In this document: one piece after another, positions 1-8,211 of the stretch
How the letters are laid out: each line of letters opens with the position of its first letter
Numbering within the stretch: the first letter of the stretch is position 1
Origin: Actinomycetes bacterium
GTDB lineage: Bacteria; Actinomycetota; Acidimicrobiia; Acidimicrobiales; RAAP-2
NCBI GenBank assembly: GCA_021831035.1
Contig: JAKBNL010000016.1
Location: 1 to 56,354, forward strand
Direction of reading: 5' to 3'
Length of the DNA: 56,354 bases
Translations under genes and position numbers: made by a program
The notes under the pieces: model-generated
Database searches by the model: none
What the model saw: only the letters and a program-made list of their open reading frames with translations
What the model was told of the DNA's origin: nothing

Positions 1-90
1 CGTTCCGAAGCGACCAGAAAGGCGGTGCACCCACCCCTCACCAAGTAGTCTCAGCAGCATCCCACTGCGGCTCTCAGGTGGGGAATTTCG

Positions 91-294
91 ATGATCGAGA
101 GTGGGGAACTTCCGGAATCCTCGTCACCAGGCTTCCTCAGGTTCATCTCCGAGACTGGCCTTCCATTTAGGGCGCATCCAGAGTTCAAGAAGGCTGATGT
201 CGATGCGAGGCAGGAGTTGTACACAAGGCTTGCTGAGCGGGTGTGGGATCCGGGCCGGCTCGAGAGGGAAGCCGCCAGCGGTGTCGATGGTTGA
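91..294 (+). CDS. Small ORF (67 aa) coupled to downstream ATPase
   Basis: I do not recognise this protein. The ATG at 91 has a purine-rich GGTGGGG stretch about 8 nt upstream, and the frame is closed upstream by TAG at 46-48, so it is a complete small ORF rather than the tail of a longer gene. It is acidic and polar with no membrane segment or signal peptide. Its TGA (292-294) ends 5 nt before the ATG of the large ATPase at 300, which suggests translational coupling and a shared function, as in small-partner plus ATPase defence operons. Base composition is less G+C-rich than the chromosome further right. It could be a spurious ORF; the close spacing is the main support. Confidence 0.5.
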   Translation: MIESGELPESSSPGFLRFISETGLPFRAHPEFKKADVDARQELYTRLAERVWDPGRLEREAASGVDG

Positions 295-299
295 GGGCC

Positions 300-2672
300 A
301 TGGCAGAAGAAGATCTCACACTGGACCTGTCCCCGTTGGCAGAGGCTGCCAGGGCGCTTCTTGATTTGGTCCAATGCCGCGAACTTCTGGACCCGCCTCG
401 ACGCGAGGAGTTGCGCCGCTGGGGGGAGGGTTCCGTTGGTGCGATCGAAGCCATCGTCGACGGGCGGGGATACCACTCTCCCGATGAGCGCCGACATGCG
501 AGCTTCTACCTTGCGTACGTTCTCGCTCAAGAGGCGCTCGACTCTGAGGCGAGTGAGCCACTAAGGAAGGCAGTTCTGTCCCTAGCTGATGGGCTCTACT
601 ACATCAGCCAGGACAAGGACATGTCGGAGCAGGCTAGATCGGCTGCAATGGCCGCAACACTTGAATGCTGCCGTCTGGTGCGGCACCCCCGGCGCGGGAA
701 GTTCAAAGCAGGGTCGAGACGTCTTACTGCGCCACCGACTGGCGAGGACCTGGACGTGGTCATCGGGACAGGCTGGGACGACTTCGTCATGAAGTTGCGC
801 CGAATCTCGCGGGCGACTTCGCAGGCAGAAGATCCGCTTCCTGCGGTCCGCGAGGTCAACCCCCCGTCGGCAGCCGAATCCATTCTCCTCGGAGGCTCCA
901 CCGAGACCGCTGACGTGGTTGCACCGGACTACGACCAAAGCGATCGAGATCGGCGAATCGCGTCTGTGAGTCTTCGCCACTTCCGAGGCGTACCTGGAGA
1001 GTTGCAGGTGGACTTCCGCAGGGGCGGCGGATGCGTTTCCGCGCTCATCCTCGGTGACAATGGGTCGGGGAAGTCGAGCGTTGTGGACGCAATCGAGTTC
1101 GGGCTCCAGGCCCGTATTGGGCGCTCAGTCGTATTCGATGGCGCCCTGAGCCCGTCGGGTGCGTCGCTCGCCACCACCGAATCTCCGAGCGTCACGGTAC
1201 GGCTTGATGATGGTTCGGAAGTGGGCCGGGCTCTTGTTCGTCGAGATGACGGGAAGGTCATCCAAAGTGGAGACCCCATTCGGCCAGGCTTCCGGCTCGC
1301 TCCGGTCACGCTCAAACGGCAAGATATCCTCCGTTTTCTCGACACCGAAGCCCTCTCGCGAGGTCACATCTTCTTCGACTACTTCCCGGCGTCAAGCGAA
1401 GACATTGCGCTTCGACCCGAACAACTTCTGGAGCAACTTGACAATGAGGCCTTCACGCTGATGGTCCGGAGGCGCCGCCTGGTTGCCGAGTTAGCTCGAG
1501 TGCTCGACTGCGCGGAAGACGAGATTGATTCGAAGGACTCCCTTTCTCGCTTCGTCCGTCTCTATCTCCTCGATGGCATGTCGATTCGCGAGGCTCGCGA
1601 GAGTGGCAGGTGGGATGAGCTTGATGATGAGACCAGGAGCCTGATCGAAGCGCTGTTCTACACGATGTCGAGACTCGGGGCGATCAAGCGACAGCGAGAG
1701 CGAGGGCCCGAACCGCTGAATCCGATGAAGTACAGAGAGCAGGCGGCCCTGCTCGGTCAGAGCTTGGAAGGGATTGGTACGTGGATCACGGGGGCGTTTC
1801 GTGCGATTACGAAGGCACAGCATGTAGCTCGTATCGAAGTCGTCTTCGGTCGCTCTGGGCCGGTGGCTCTCGACGTCGTCGTGGAGCTGTCCGGTGGGCG
1901 CCACTGTTTTCCGCAGCAGATCTTCTCTGAGGGATACCGGGACCTTCTCGCGGCCCTGTTCTTCATGGCGGTGGCCAAGCGAGCCGCGGAGTTCGGCCAA
2001 GCGAAAGTCTTGATGCTGGATGACGTCTTCCAGAGCGTGGACTCGACTGTCAGGGGTACTGCGGTTGAGTTTCTGATTAGGGAGTTTCGGGACTGGCAGC
2101 TCATCTTCACCGTCCATGATCGACTGTGGTTCGAGCAACTCCGCTCGAAGTTGCGGGGTGGTTCGATGCCCTTCGTGGAGCACGAGCTCCGGAGTTGGGA
2201 CTTTGCGAACGGCCCGGTTCTCCACAACGCGCCGGCCACTCTCACCACCACCCTCGAGCGCGAGCTAGATCTGGGAGAGCCTGCTTCGATCTGCGGCGCG
2301 GCGGGACGGCTCCTTGAGCAGGCCAGCGATCAACTGTCCTGGCGCGTGAACATCTCGGTCAAGCGCCGACCAGGCGACAGGTACACTCTCGGCGACCTGT
2401 GGCCCGGCATCAACAAAGTGTTCCGGCGCACGTCGCTTCGTGAGATCAGTGGAGCGATCCAGTCGACGTACGAGCTTCGAAACCTTGCGGGTGCCCACTA
2501 CAACGAATGGGCCAACGCCTTGTCGCTCTTGGAGGCTCAGGGATTCGGGCGTGAGGTGCTCGCCTTTGTAGAGGCGGTGTGGTGCCCCGACTGCTCAGAT
2601 TGGGTGGCGTCGGATGGCAAGGACGCCATCCAGTGCCCGGGCGGCCATGTCTCGATTTCCGTACAGTCCTAG
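300..2672 (+). CDS. ABC/RecF-like AAA ATPase with C-terminal HEPN-like tail
   Basis: A 790-aa cytoplasmic ATPase. A helical N-terminal region of about 215 residues of unknown role precedes a RecF/SMC-type ABC ATPase domain. Walker A is GDNGSGKSS (residues 252-260), an FSEGYRDLL segment resembles the ABC signature, Walker B is LMLDD (Asp574-Asp575) followed by a SVDS D-loop, and FTVHD looks like the H-loop. The C-terminal part contains RNLAGAHYNEW (Arg727, His733), which fits the RX4-6H pattern of HEPN ribonucleases. It is followed by CPDC and a later Cys-Pro-Gly-Gly-His, possibly a small zinc site. An in-frame GTG at 243 exists, but the ATG at 300 follows the upstream ORF more naturally. Known RloC/PrrC-type proteins combine ABC ATPase and HEPN nuclease in phage defence; membership of such a group is inference. 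The genuine ATPase call is secure, the nuclease call is not. Confidence 0.85.
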   Translation: MAEEDLTLDLSPLAEAARALLDLVQCRELLDPPRREELRRWGEGSVGAIEAIVDGRGYHSPDERRHASFYLAYVLAQEALDSEASEPLRKAVLSLADGLYYISQDKDMSEQARSAAMAATLECCRLVRHPRRGKFKAGSRRLTAPPTGEDLDVVIGTGWDDFVMKLRRISRATSQAEDPLPAVREVNPPSAAESILLGGSTETADVVAPDYDQSDRDRRIASVSLRHFRGVPGELQVDFRRGGGCVSALILGDNGSGKSSVVDAIEFGLQARIGRSVVFDGALSPSGASLATTESPSVTVRLDDGSEVGRALVRRDDGKVIQSGDPIRPGFRLAPVTLKRQDILRFLDTEALSRGHIFFDYFPASSEDIALRPEQLLEQLDNEAFTLMVRRRRLVAELARVLDCAEDEIDSKDSLSRFVRLYLLDGMSIREARESGRWDELDDETRSLIEALFYTMSRLGAIKRQRERGPEPLNPMKYREQAALLGQSLEGIGTWITGAFRAITKAQHVARIEVVFGRSGPVALDVVVELSGGRHCFPQQIFSEGYRDLLAALFFMAVAKRAAEFGQAKVLMLDDVFQSVDSTVRGTAVEFLIREFRDWQLIFTVHDRLWFEQLRSKLRGGSMPFVEHELRSWDFANGPVLHNAPATLTTTLERELDLGEPASICGAAGRLLEQASDQLSWRVNISVKRRPGDRYTLGDLWPGINKVFRRTSLREISGAIQSTYELRNLAGAHYNEWANALSLLEAQGFGREVLAFVEAVWCPDCSDWVASDGKDAIQCPGGHVSISVQS

Positions 2673-2832
2673 TGATTGGGCTATCCATCTCAGCGGAGTA
2701 GCCGGTGTATCCGCGCAACATGTTGTGGTGCCCACGCCGAGTCGACTACAACAGGTCGTGGTTGCTCCGGCGAAGTGGATACCCCAACCTAGTGAAGTGC
2801 CGCTGGTTGTTACCCACAGCCCTGTGGACAGA

Positions 2833-3260
2833 TGTCACCAAACGAGATTTCCGGGCGACATGTCGTGAGATTTCACACGTGATGTGAAGTTTCACCAAGT
2901 GACATGGTTAATTTCACGAAGTGACAGCGGTGATTTCACGAGGTGACACCGACGAGGCCGGCGGCCCCCCGCGGGGGGCCGCCGCGCTATCTATCGCGTG
3001 AAGCGCTCGAGTTCTTTCGCCTCGCGCGACCTCTTGACCCATCTCGCCGACTTCGGTCGGGAGATCGACGTGACCTGGAGACGGGCGACGAGTCTCGACG
3101 TGGCGAACGGGTTCGGCTCTGCGGCGTAGGCGATCCGCAACCCTTGCGCCCAGGCTCAGCGTCCGCGGCCGTTCCCGTTGAAGAAGAACGGCTTGGTTCG
3201 ACGCCCCTGCGCGTCGCGCGGTGCGATGGATGAGTACTGACCCGGCTCCTTCTCGAAGAG
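2833..3260. repeat. Diverged long direct repeat, copy A
   Basis: This copy aligns by eye with 4259-4690 along its whole length in the same orientation. It starts at GATGTCACCAAA, continues through several TTTCACnAnGTGACA motifs (2890-2948), a G+C-rich hairpin (2959-2984), and then a block that matches copy B almost without gaps from GACGAGTCTCGACGTGGCGA onward to about 3260. On the minus strand two frames of the last block stay similar between copies (for example SSIAPR...GRRT and AEPN.FATSRLV), so it may be a decayed gene end followed by its terminator and element end. The motif array near one edge recalls the repeated ends of IS21-type elements, but I cannot name a family. Confidence 0.7.
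2959..2984. terminator. 26-nt perfect G+C-rich palindrome
   Basis: A perfect inverted repeat centred between 2971 and 2972, with a CCCCCC/GGGGGG core extended by CGGCGG/CCGCCG-type arms. An imperfect counterpart occurs at the same place in copy B near 4384-4411. It could act as a factor-independent-like terminator (no clear U tract) or as a structured element end. Confidence 0.5.
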
Positions 3261-3782
3261 GAAGTGGTTCAGTCTCTGCCAGAAGGTGCGGTGAACGGCG
3301 TTCTCGGGTTCAACGACCGTTGGGTCCACCTCATCTCCGACGCCGTGCTCCGCGGGCATCTCAAGGAAACGCTCAACCGCGTCGTGACCTCTGCTCGGAT
3401 CGTCACGAGGTCCGACTCTCTCCACAACGTCGATGGTACGTCAGGACGGCCGCGGCGCACTCAACGCGGGGGTGGATCCGTCACGCTGGTGTCCTCCGAC
3501 TTCATCCCATACGGACAATCGTCTCTGCCCGGCCCTCACGGGGACTCCCTCGAAGGGGGCGTGACCGCTTCTCCCACTCGGAGCGAGGAGCTACGCGCGA
3601 CTCTCCACGAGCGTCGAAGCCCACCCCGTCGAGGTCGAGATCAAGGAGGCCGGGAGCGAGAACCTTGCGGGTAGCGAATCTGCTGGTGTCGGGTAACGGG
3701 GTGCGCCACGTGTCACCACCTCGCGGGGTTTTGGTGCCCCGTCGGGCGCCCAGATCACGCCACGGCGAGGGTAAGCGGGGAC

Positions 3783-3842
3783 CGGTGTCACCATTTAGAA
3801 GTTCCCGGTTACTTTCCACCTACGCTCACACGTGATGTGGTC
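3783..3842. repeat. Partial third copy of the repeat edge
   Basis: The edge of copies A and B (GTCACCA, a TTCCCGG-like core, then TCACACGTGATGTG) reappears here: GTGTCACCATTTAGAAG, TTCCCGGTTAC and TCACACGTGATGTGG. Similarity fades after about 3842. It suggests repeated insertion or excision events of one element type between 2.8 and 4.7 kb. Confidence 0.5.
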
Positions 3843-3978
3843 GTGGACGTCGCGTCAAACAGCTCCACCGTCGTCCGGGTGGGTTGTGCCGTGTGGGTCG
3901 CCGCCGCCGCATCGCACGTCGGTCGCCTATCTGCGTTTTGGCAACGCCGTGAGTAGATCGTGAGGGGGTGCCTGGACC

Positions 3979-4272
3979 GTGGCTTACCTAACGAGTTTCG
4001 TGGTTTGTCTTGGTTTGATGGTCGTGCCGTTGCTCGCGATGGGAATCCTTCTGATCATCGGGCGGCGGCGACCTGATGTTGCCAAGCGTGGCCTAAGGCA
4101 GCTAACCGCCGGGTGGACTCCGCCGAGAAACACGCCCAGTGAGTTCGAGTTGCATCGGAAGCGAAGGCAGTTGGAGAACGAGGTGATTCGTAGATACGGA
4201 CCGCCGCCGGGCGGCCCGCAAAGGGGTGACCGTCAACTGGATAGCCCCGAAGGCGGCGATGTCACCAAATGA
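3979..4272 (+). CDS. Small single-pass membrane protein (97 aa), unknown
   Basis: The family is not recognised. A GTG start follows a GAGGGGG ribosome-binding stretch at 3963-3969. Residues about 4-28 form one strongly hydrophobic segment (FVVCLGLMVVPLLAMGILLII), followed by a basic, charged tail (RRRPDVAKRG, then FELHRKRRQLENEVIRRY), so a bitopic inner-membrane protein with a cytoplasmic tail is likely. Codon use is visibly less G+C-rich than that of the core genes. The TGA at 4270-4272 lies inside the GATGTCACCAAATGA edge of repeat copy B, so the present C terminus (GDVTK) may have been created by insertion of that repeat. Confidence 0.5.
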   Translation: MAYLTSFVVCLGLMVVPLLAMGILLIIGRRRPDVAKRGLRQLTAGWTPPRNTPSEFELHRKRRQLENEVIRRYGPPPGGPQRGDRQLDSPEGGDVTK

Positions 4273-4690
4273 ACGTTCCCGGCGACGTTTCGCGAACGTT
4301 CTCGCCTGATGTGAGCTTCCACCACGTGACATGGTGTGTTCACGAGGTGACACCGATGTTGTCACCAGGTGACATCGACGAGGTCGGCGGCCCCCGTCGG
4401 GGGGTCGCCGCGTCGTCTCGCCCGTGACGCGATCTTGCTCATTCTCGCCGCGGGACCTCCTCACCCACCCCGCCGACGTCGCCCACGAGATCGCCGTCAC
4501 CCAGAAGGGGGGTGACGAGTCTCGACGTGGCGAACGAGTTCGGCTCTGCGCCGTGGGCGACCCGACCCCTTTGCGCCTGGGCTCTGCGTCTGCGGCCGCT
4601 GGCGTTGCAGCAGGACGGCGTGGTTCGACGCCCTCGCCCGTGGCGCGGTGCGATGGACGAGGACTGATGCGGTTGGTCCTCGAAGGGGGG
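4259..4690. repeat. Diverged long direct repeat, copy B
   Basis: Partner of 2833-3260. It begins at GATGTCACCAAATG, carries the motif array TCCACCACGTGACATGG, TTCACGAGGTGACACC and the perfect 15-nt palindrome TGTCACCAGGTGACA (4360-4374), then a weaker GGCGGCCCCCGTCGGGGGG hairpin, then the long block that matches copy A nearly gap-free through GGTTCGACGCCC to the CTCGAAG at about 4679. Divergence from copy A is spread along the length, so the duplication is old. Confidence 0.7.
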
Positions 4691-4929
4691 GCCGGGGCGA
4701 TACCGACGAGGCCGGCGTCCTCGACGACGTTGACACGAGCGCACCGGGCCCGCTCCGGTCACGTCGCGCAGCGCAACGACTCGCCGACCCGCCGGAAACA
4801 GCGTCGACGAGGTGGTGCCCCGCGGCGTCACGGGAGCCTCCCTGGGCTCGCGCCTCACGCGCGTGCCGCCGACCGGTGTCCGCGCGGGACCTGCTCGAGG
4901 GGGCCGTTTCGGTTCGGTCCGGCGTGGTC

Positions 4930-6021
4930 TCAGCGCGCCAGAGGACGACGGCCCATCGCCCGCAGGTGACGGTAGTGGGAGGCGAGGGCGGCGTGGAAGG
5001 AGGGCTGGACCCGACGCGGGATGCCGTAGTCGGCGCAGACCTCGGTCACGATGGGGGCGATGAGCGGGTAGGCGGTGTGGGGGAGGCGGGGGAAGAGGTG
5101 GTGCTCGGTCTGGTGGTCGAGCCCGCCCGCGTACCAGCGGAAGAGCCGGCTCAGGGGGCCCGACCCGTGGGAGAAATCGAGGCTCGAGCGCACCTGCCAC
5201 TCGTGCCATTGGTAGGGCGGTCGGGTGCCGCCCTGGGCGAACTCGGCGCCCTCGACGACATGGGCCGACTGGAAGACGACCCCGAGGACCAAGCCAACGG
5301 TGAGAATCACGGCCAGCGCGCCCACTACGACGACCCAGAACGGGTGGGTAAGCGTCGGCAGGCCCACCATGACGGCGAGGAAGGCGATCTTCGTCGCCAC
5401 CGCGACGGTGGCGTCGCTCACGGTGGTGCGGTGGCCCCGTGAGTGGCGCGAGGCGCCGACCAACGAGGCGAGGTCGTTGAACATGATCTCGAGCACGGTG
5501 AAGCTGTAGAGGGGCCAGAGGTAGAGGTGCTGGAAGCGGTGCCAGGGGCGGCGGGGCTGGAAGGGGGCCAGGCGGGCCAGTGGACCGAGGTTGATGTCGG
5601 AGTCCACGCCCACCACGTTGGGTGACCCGTGGTGGAGCGTGTTGTGGCGGTACCGCCACCGGTTGGCGTCACCGCCGATGGCGAACATGCTCCAGCCCAC
5701 GACGCGATTGGCGGGTGAGAGGCGCTTGGTGGCCGAGGCGAAGAAGGCGTTGTGGTTGGCGTCGTGCTGGATGTTGAAGCCGACCGCGGCGAAGGCCAGG
5801 GCGAACGAGGTCGACGCGACCACACCCTCGAGCCAGCCGGCCGCGAGGATGACCCCGACGAAACTGGCGAGGAACCAGACCGCGATGACGACGGCCTTGA
5901 CGTGGAGCCGTCGGTGCGCGCGGCGCAGCGTCCCGGGATCGAGTCGTTCGGTCACCGCTCGGGTCAGGGCACCCGCGAAGCCCCCGGTGCGTACCGGTGG
6001 GGTTCGAGTGGGTGCGGTCAC
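4930..6021 (-). CDS. Membrane fatty acid desaturase (acyl-lipid type)
   Basis: A 363-aa di-iron membrane desaturase that introduces a double bond into an acyl chain. All three histidine boxes are present: HDANH (86-90), HNTLHH (126-131) and HQTEHH (303-308). The Gln in the third box is typical of front-end/linoleoyl-CoA-type desaturases; there is no fused cytochrome b5 domain, so an external electron donor is needed. Hydrophobic segments lie around residues 43-82 and 200-245. The GTG start at 6021 follows an AAGGA stretch, and a minus-strand TAGCGT box (6050-6045) lies just upstream. The gene is monocistronic and reads toward the repeat region. Substrate and position of desaturation cannot be told from sequence. 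Confidence 0.93.
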   Translation of the reverse strand: MTAPTRTPPVRTGGFAGALTRAVTERLDPGTLRRAHRRLHVKAVVIAVWFLASFVGVILAAGWLEGVVASTSFALAFAAVGFNIQHDANHNAFFASATKRLSPANRVVGWSMFAIGGDANRWRYRHNTLHHGSPNVVGVDSDINLGPLARLAPFQPRRPWHRFQHLYLWPLYSFTVLEIMFNDLASLVGASRHSRGHRTTVSDATVAVATKIAFLAVMVGLPTLTHPFWVVVVGALAVILTVGLVLGVVFQSAHVVEGAEFAQGGTRPPYQWHEWQVRSSLDFSHGSGPLSRLFRWYAGGLDHQTEHHLFPRLPHTAYPLIAPIVTEVCADYGIPRRVQPSFHAALASHYRHLRAMGRRPLAR

Positions 6022-6044
6022 GGGGGTGGTCCTTGGTCGTTCCC

Positions 6045-6050
6045 ACGCTA
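6045..6050 (-). promoter_or_regulatory. -10 box TAGCGT for the desaturase gene
   Basis: Minus-strand TAGCGT lies 23 nt before the GTG start at 6021, leaving room for a short leader with an AAGGA ribosome-binding site. It matches the TAGNNT pattern seen in front of many genes in this window. No clear -35 box was seen. Confidence 0.45.
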
Positions 6051-6137
6051 CCCCCCCTAACCGCGGGGGTGACCGGCGCCCCGCACCCGGGCCCCGACCT
6101 GGACCGATGGTCGGGACCCGGTGGAGGAGAGCGGTCC

Positions 6138-7190
6138 TCAGTGCTCCATGATGACGACGGCCCGTCCCGTGAGGGAGCCGTCGTGGAGGCGCCGGTAGGC
6201 CTCGGGGGCCTCGTCGATGCTGAAGCGCTCGACGTGGACGCGCACCTGGTGACGTCGCGCGAGCTCCACGACCTCGATCAGCTCGTCGCGACTCCCCCAG
6301 TACGAGGTCATCACCGGCGACTCGTAGGGGGTGACGAAGAAGCCGACCGGCACCGTCGCCCCACCCATGCCGAGTCCCACGATGTGGAACTCACCGCCGA
6401 CGCCCACGAGCTGGCGGGACACGTCGAGGCTCGCCGCGAAGCCCGCGAAGTCGAAGACCGCGTCGGCCCCGCGACCGTGGGTGAGGGCCCTCACCTTGGT
6501 CAGAACCTCGGCGTCGTCGGAGCGCAGCGCCTCGTCCGCGCCCGAGTCGAGGGCCAGCTTCAGCTTGGTGTCGTCCACGTCGAGGGCGACGATCCGCGCG
6601 CCCGACAGCGCCTTGATCAACTGGATGCCCACGTGGCCGAGTCCCCCCGCGCCCACCACGACGGCCGTCGAGCCCGCTCCCAGCACGGGCAGCGCCGACT
6701 TGATCGCGTGGTACGGGGTGAGCCCGGCGTCGGTGAGCGGCGCCGCCTCGGCCGGGTCGAGGTCGCCGATGGGCACGAGGTGGCGGGCCGCGTCGACCAC
6801 CATGTACTCGGCCATGGCGCCCGGCGCGCCGAGGCCCGGGGGAAAGATGGCGAGCTCGGTGGCGCGCTCGCAGTAGTTCTCGCTGCCCCGTGCGCACTGC
6901 CGGCACGTCCCGCAGCCCCACGGCCCGTAGACGGCGACGGCGTCGCCGACCGCGACCCCGGTGGCGCCGGCGCCGAGCTCGGCGACGACGCCCACGCCCT
7001 CGTGGCCGAGGGTGAGCGGCAGCGTGCCGAAGGCGTACTGCTCCTTGGGGATGTTCATCACGAACACGTCCGAGTGGCACAACCCGGCCGCCGTCACCCT
7101 GAGCAGGACCTGGCCGGGACCCGGGGTGGGCCGGTCGATCTCGACGACCTCGGGGGGCTGGCCGAACTCGCGGTACTGCACTGCCTTCAT
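6138..7190 (-). CDS. Zinc-dependent NAD(P) alcohol dehydrogenase (MDR)
   Basis: A 350-aa medium-chain dehydrogenase/reductase that oxidises alcohols or reduces aldehydes with NAD(P). Features in order: catalytic-zinc region with GLCHSD and GHEGVGVV, structural-zinc cysteines GCGTCRQCARGSENYC near residues 90-105, and Rossmann motif GAGGLGHVGIQL near 170. The ATG at 7190 is preceded by GGGAGAGAGGCGG. The much longer upstream-open frame is only a high-G+C artefact. The closest type by motifs is the Rhodococcus/Sulfolobus-like tetrameric ADH group (family knowledge). The gene stands alone between a desaturase and a divergent secreted-protein operon, so the physiological substrate is unknown. Confidence 0.93.
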   Translation of the reverse strand: MKAVQYREFGQPPEVVEIDRPTPGPGQVLLRVTAAGLCHSDVFVMNIPKEQYAFGTLPLTLGHEGVGVVAELGAGATGVAVGDAVAVYGPWGCGTCRQCARGSENYCERATELAIFPPGLGAPGAMAEYMVVDAARHLVPIGDLDPAEAAPLTDAGLTPYHAIKSALPVLGAGSTAVVVGAGGLGHVGIQLIKALSGARIVALDVDDTKLKLALDSGADEALRSDDAEVLTKVRALTHGRGADAVFDFAGFAASLDVSRQLVGVGGEFHIVGLGMGGATVPVGFFVTPYESPVMTSYWGSRDELIEVVELARRHQVRVHVERFSIDEAPEAYRRLHDGSLTGRAVVIMEH

Positions 7191-7521
7191 GGCGATCCGC
7201 CTCTCTCCCGGGGCGACCGGTCCCCTGACGGGGCGGCCCTCGGGCCACCCCCATCCTCGCCGCTGACGCACGGACCGTGCCGGGCCCATGGTCCCGAGGC
7301 GAGGGCCGCCGTCTCGACCCGACCCGCCCGCGCCGCGCCGGGACGAGGGGTGCGGGACCCGTCGGGCCACCCCGAGCGCGCTCGTGGTGGGCCCGGGCCG
7401 GCCGCCGCCGTAGCGCCCGGGCGCCCCGACCCACCGGTCGACCTCGCCGGGCCGGCCGTCGCGATCGACCGGGCCTCCGGGCGCGCGGGTAAGGGGGGGT
7501 CGGGTGCCGACATACTGAGGC

Positions 7522-8211
7522 GTGCGCCGCTCGCTCGCCCTCGCGTCGGTCCTTCTCCTCGTGGGCCTCGTCGCGCCCGGACCGGCGGGCGCCTCGCGGG
7601 TGACGCTGCGACTCGGAGTGGTGACCTGTCCGACCCTCGCGGGTGCCCCGGGTCCCTTCCGGACGCTGCCCGCGCACCTCGAGGTCGCGGTGCCGCGTGG
7701 CCTGCGGGGCCGCGTCGCCCTGTACGTCGACGCGGACCACCGGCTCGCCGCGGTGCTCGCCCCGGCGCGGTGGCGCTGTCGGGCCGAGGACGCGGCCGAC
7801 GGCCAGGCGGGCCTCGCGGTCGTCGCCCCGGGCGGCTCGCGCGGCGGACTCGTCACCGCCTCGCTCGACGGCCCCTGCCGCTCGTGCGTGGCGGCCGACG
7901 TCTGCCGGCTGAGCACGGTGCGCGGTTTCGCCGTCGCGCCCGCTGACGGCTGTCGCGCCGTGCCGCGTGGGCTGCGCGCGACGTTCCTTTCCGGGACCCG
8001 GGGGAGCCGTCGGGCGCTCGTCTCGTTCACCGTGGCCCCCCTCGCCCGCGTCCCCTACGGCGCCTGGCCGGCGCGCGCGCCGCTCGACGTGGCGACGCGG
8101 GGACGACTGGCCTACGACCTCTCGGCGCGGCCGTGGGCGAGAATCGTGACGTGCGCTCTGCCCGGGGACCTCGCCGGCCTGTGCGCGTCGGTCGTCGCGC
8201 GCCTGGGGTGA
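7522..8211 (+). CDS. Secreted protein, unknown function
   Basis: A 229-aa protein starting at GTG 7522 with a clear Sec signal peptide (RRSLALASVLLLVGLVAPGPAGAS, cleavage near residue 24). The mature part is rich in Arg and Ala, with scattered paired cysteines (VTCPTL, WRCRAED, PCRSCVAADVC, GCRAV, VTCALP, GLCASV), so a disulphide-stabilised extracellular domain is likely. Its TGA overlaps the GTG of the next gene (8208), which also encodes a secreted protein. The two and the DUF2236 gene that follows form a tightly coupled three-gene unit. No family is recognised. Confidence 0.7.
   Translation: MRRSLALASVLLLVGLVAPGPAGASRVTLRLGVVTCPTLAGAPGPFRTLPAHLEVAVPRGLRGRVALYVDADHRLAAVLAPARWRCRAEDAADGQAGLAVVAPGGSRGGLVTASLDGPCRSCVAADVCRLSTVRGFAVAPADGCRAVPRGLRATFLSGTRGSRRALVSFTVAPLARVPYGAWPARAPLDVATRGRLAYDLSARPWARIVTCALPGDLAGLCASVVARLG

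Larger units (their letters stand above)
2673..3978. other. Gene-poor stretch with decayed repeats
   Basis: I see no convincing gene here. Open frames exist on both strands (for example 3264-3674 plus and 3156-3425 minus), but they overlap one another, lack family features and coincide with the repeat described at 2833-3260. The first 160 bp after the ATPase hold nothing recognisable. The stretch is moderately G+C-rich and contains one full and one partial copy of a diverged repeat, consistent with decayed mobile DNA. Confidence 0.6.

Noticed and set aside
3156..3425. 89-codon minus-strand ORF as a real gene
   Set aside because: Only its last third is conserved in repeat copy B, where the frame is altered; no family match. 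Treated as decayed repeat content.
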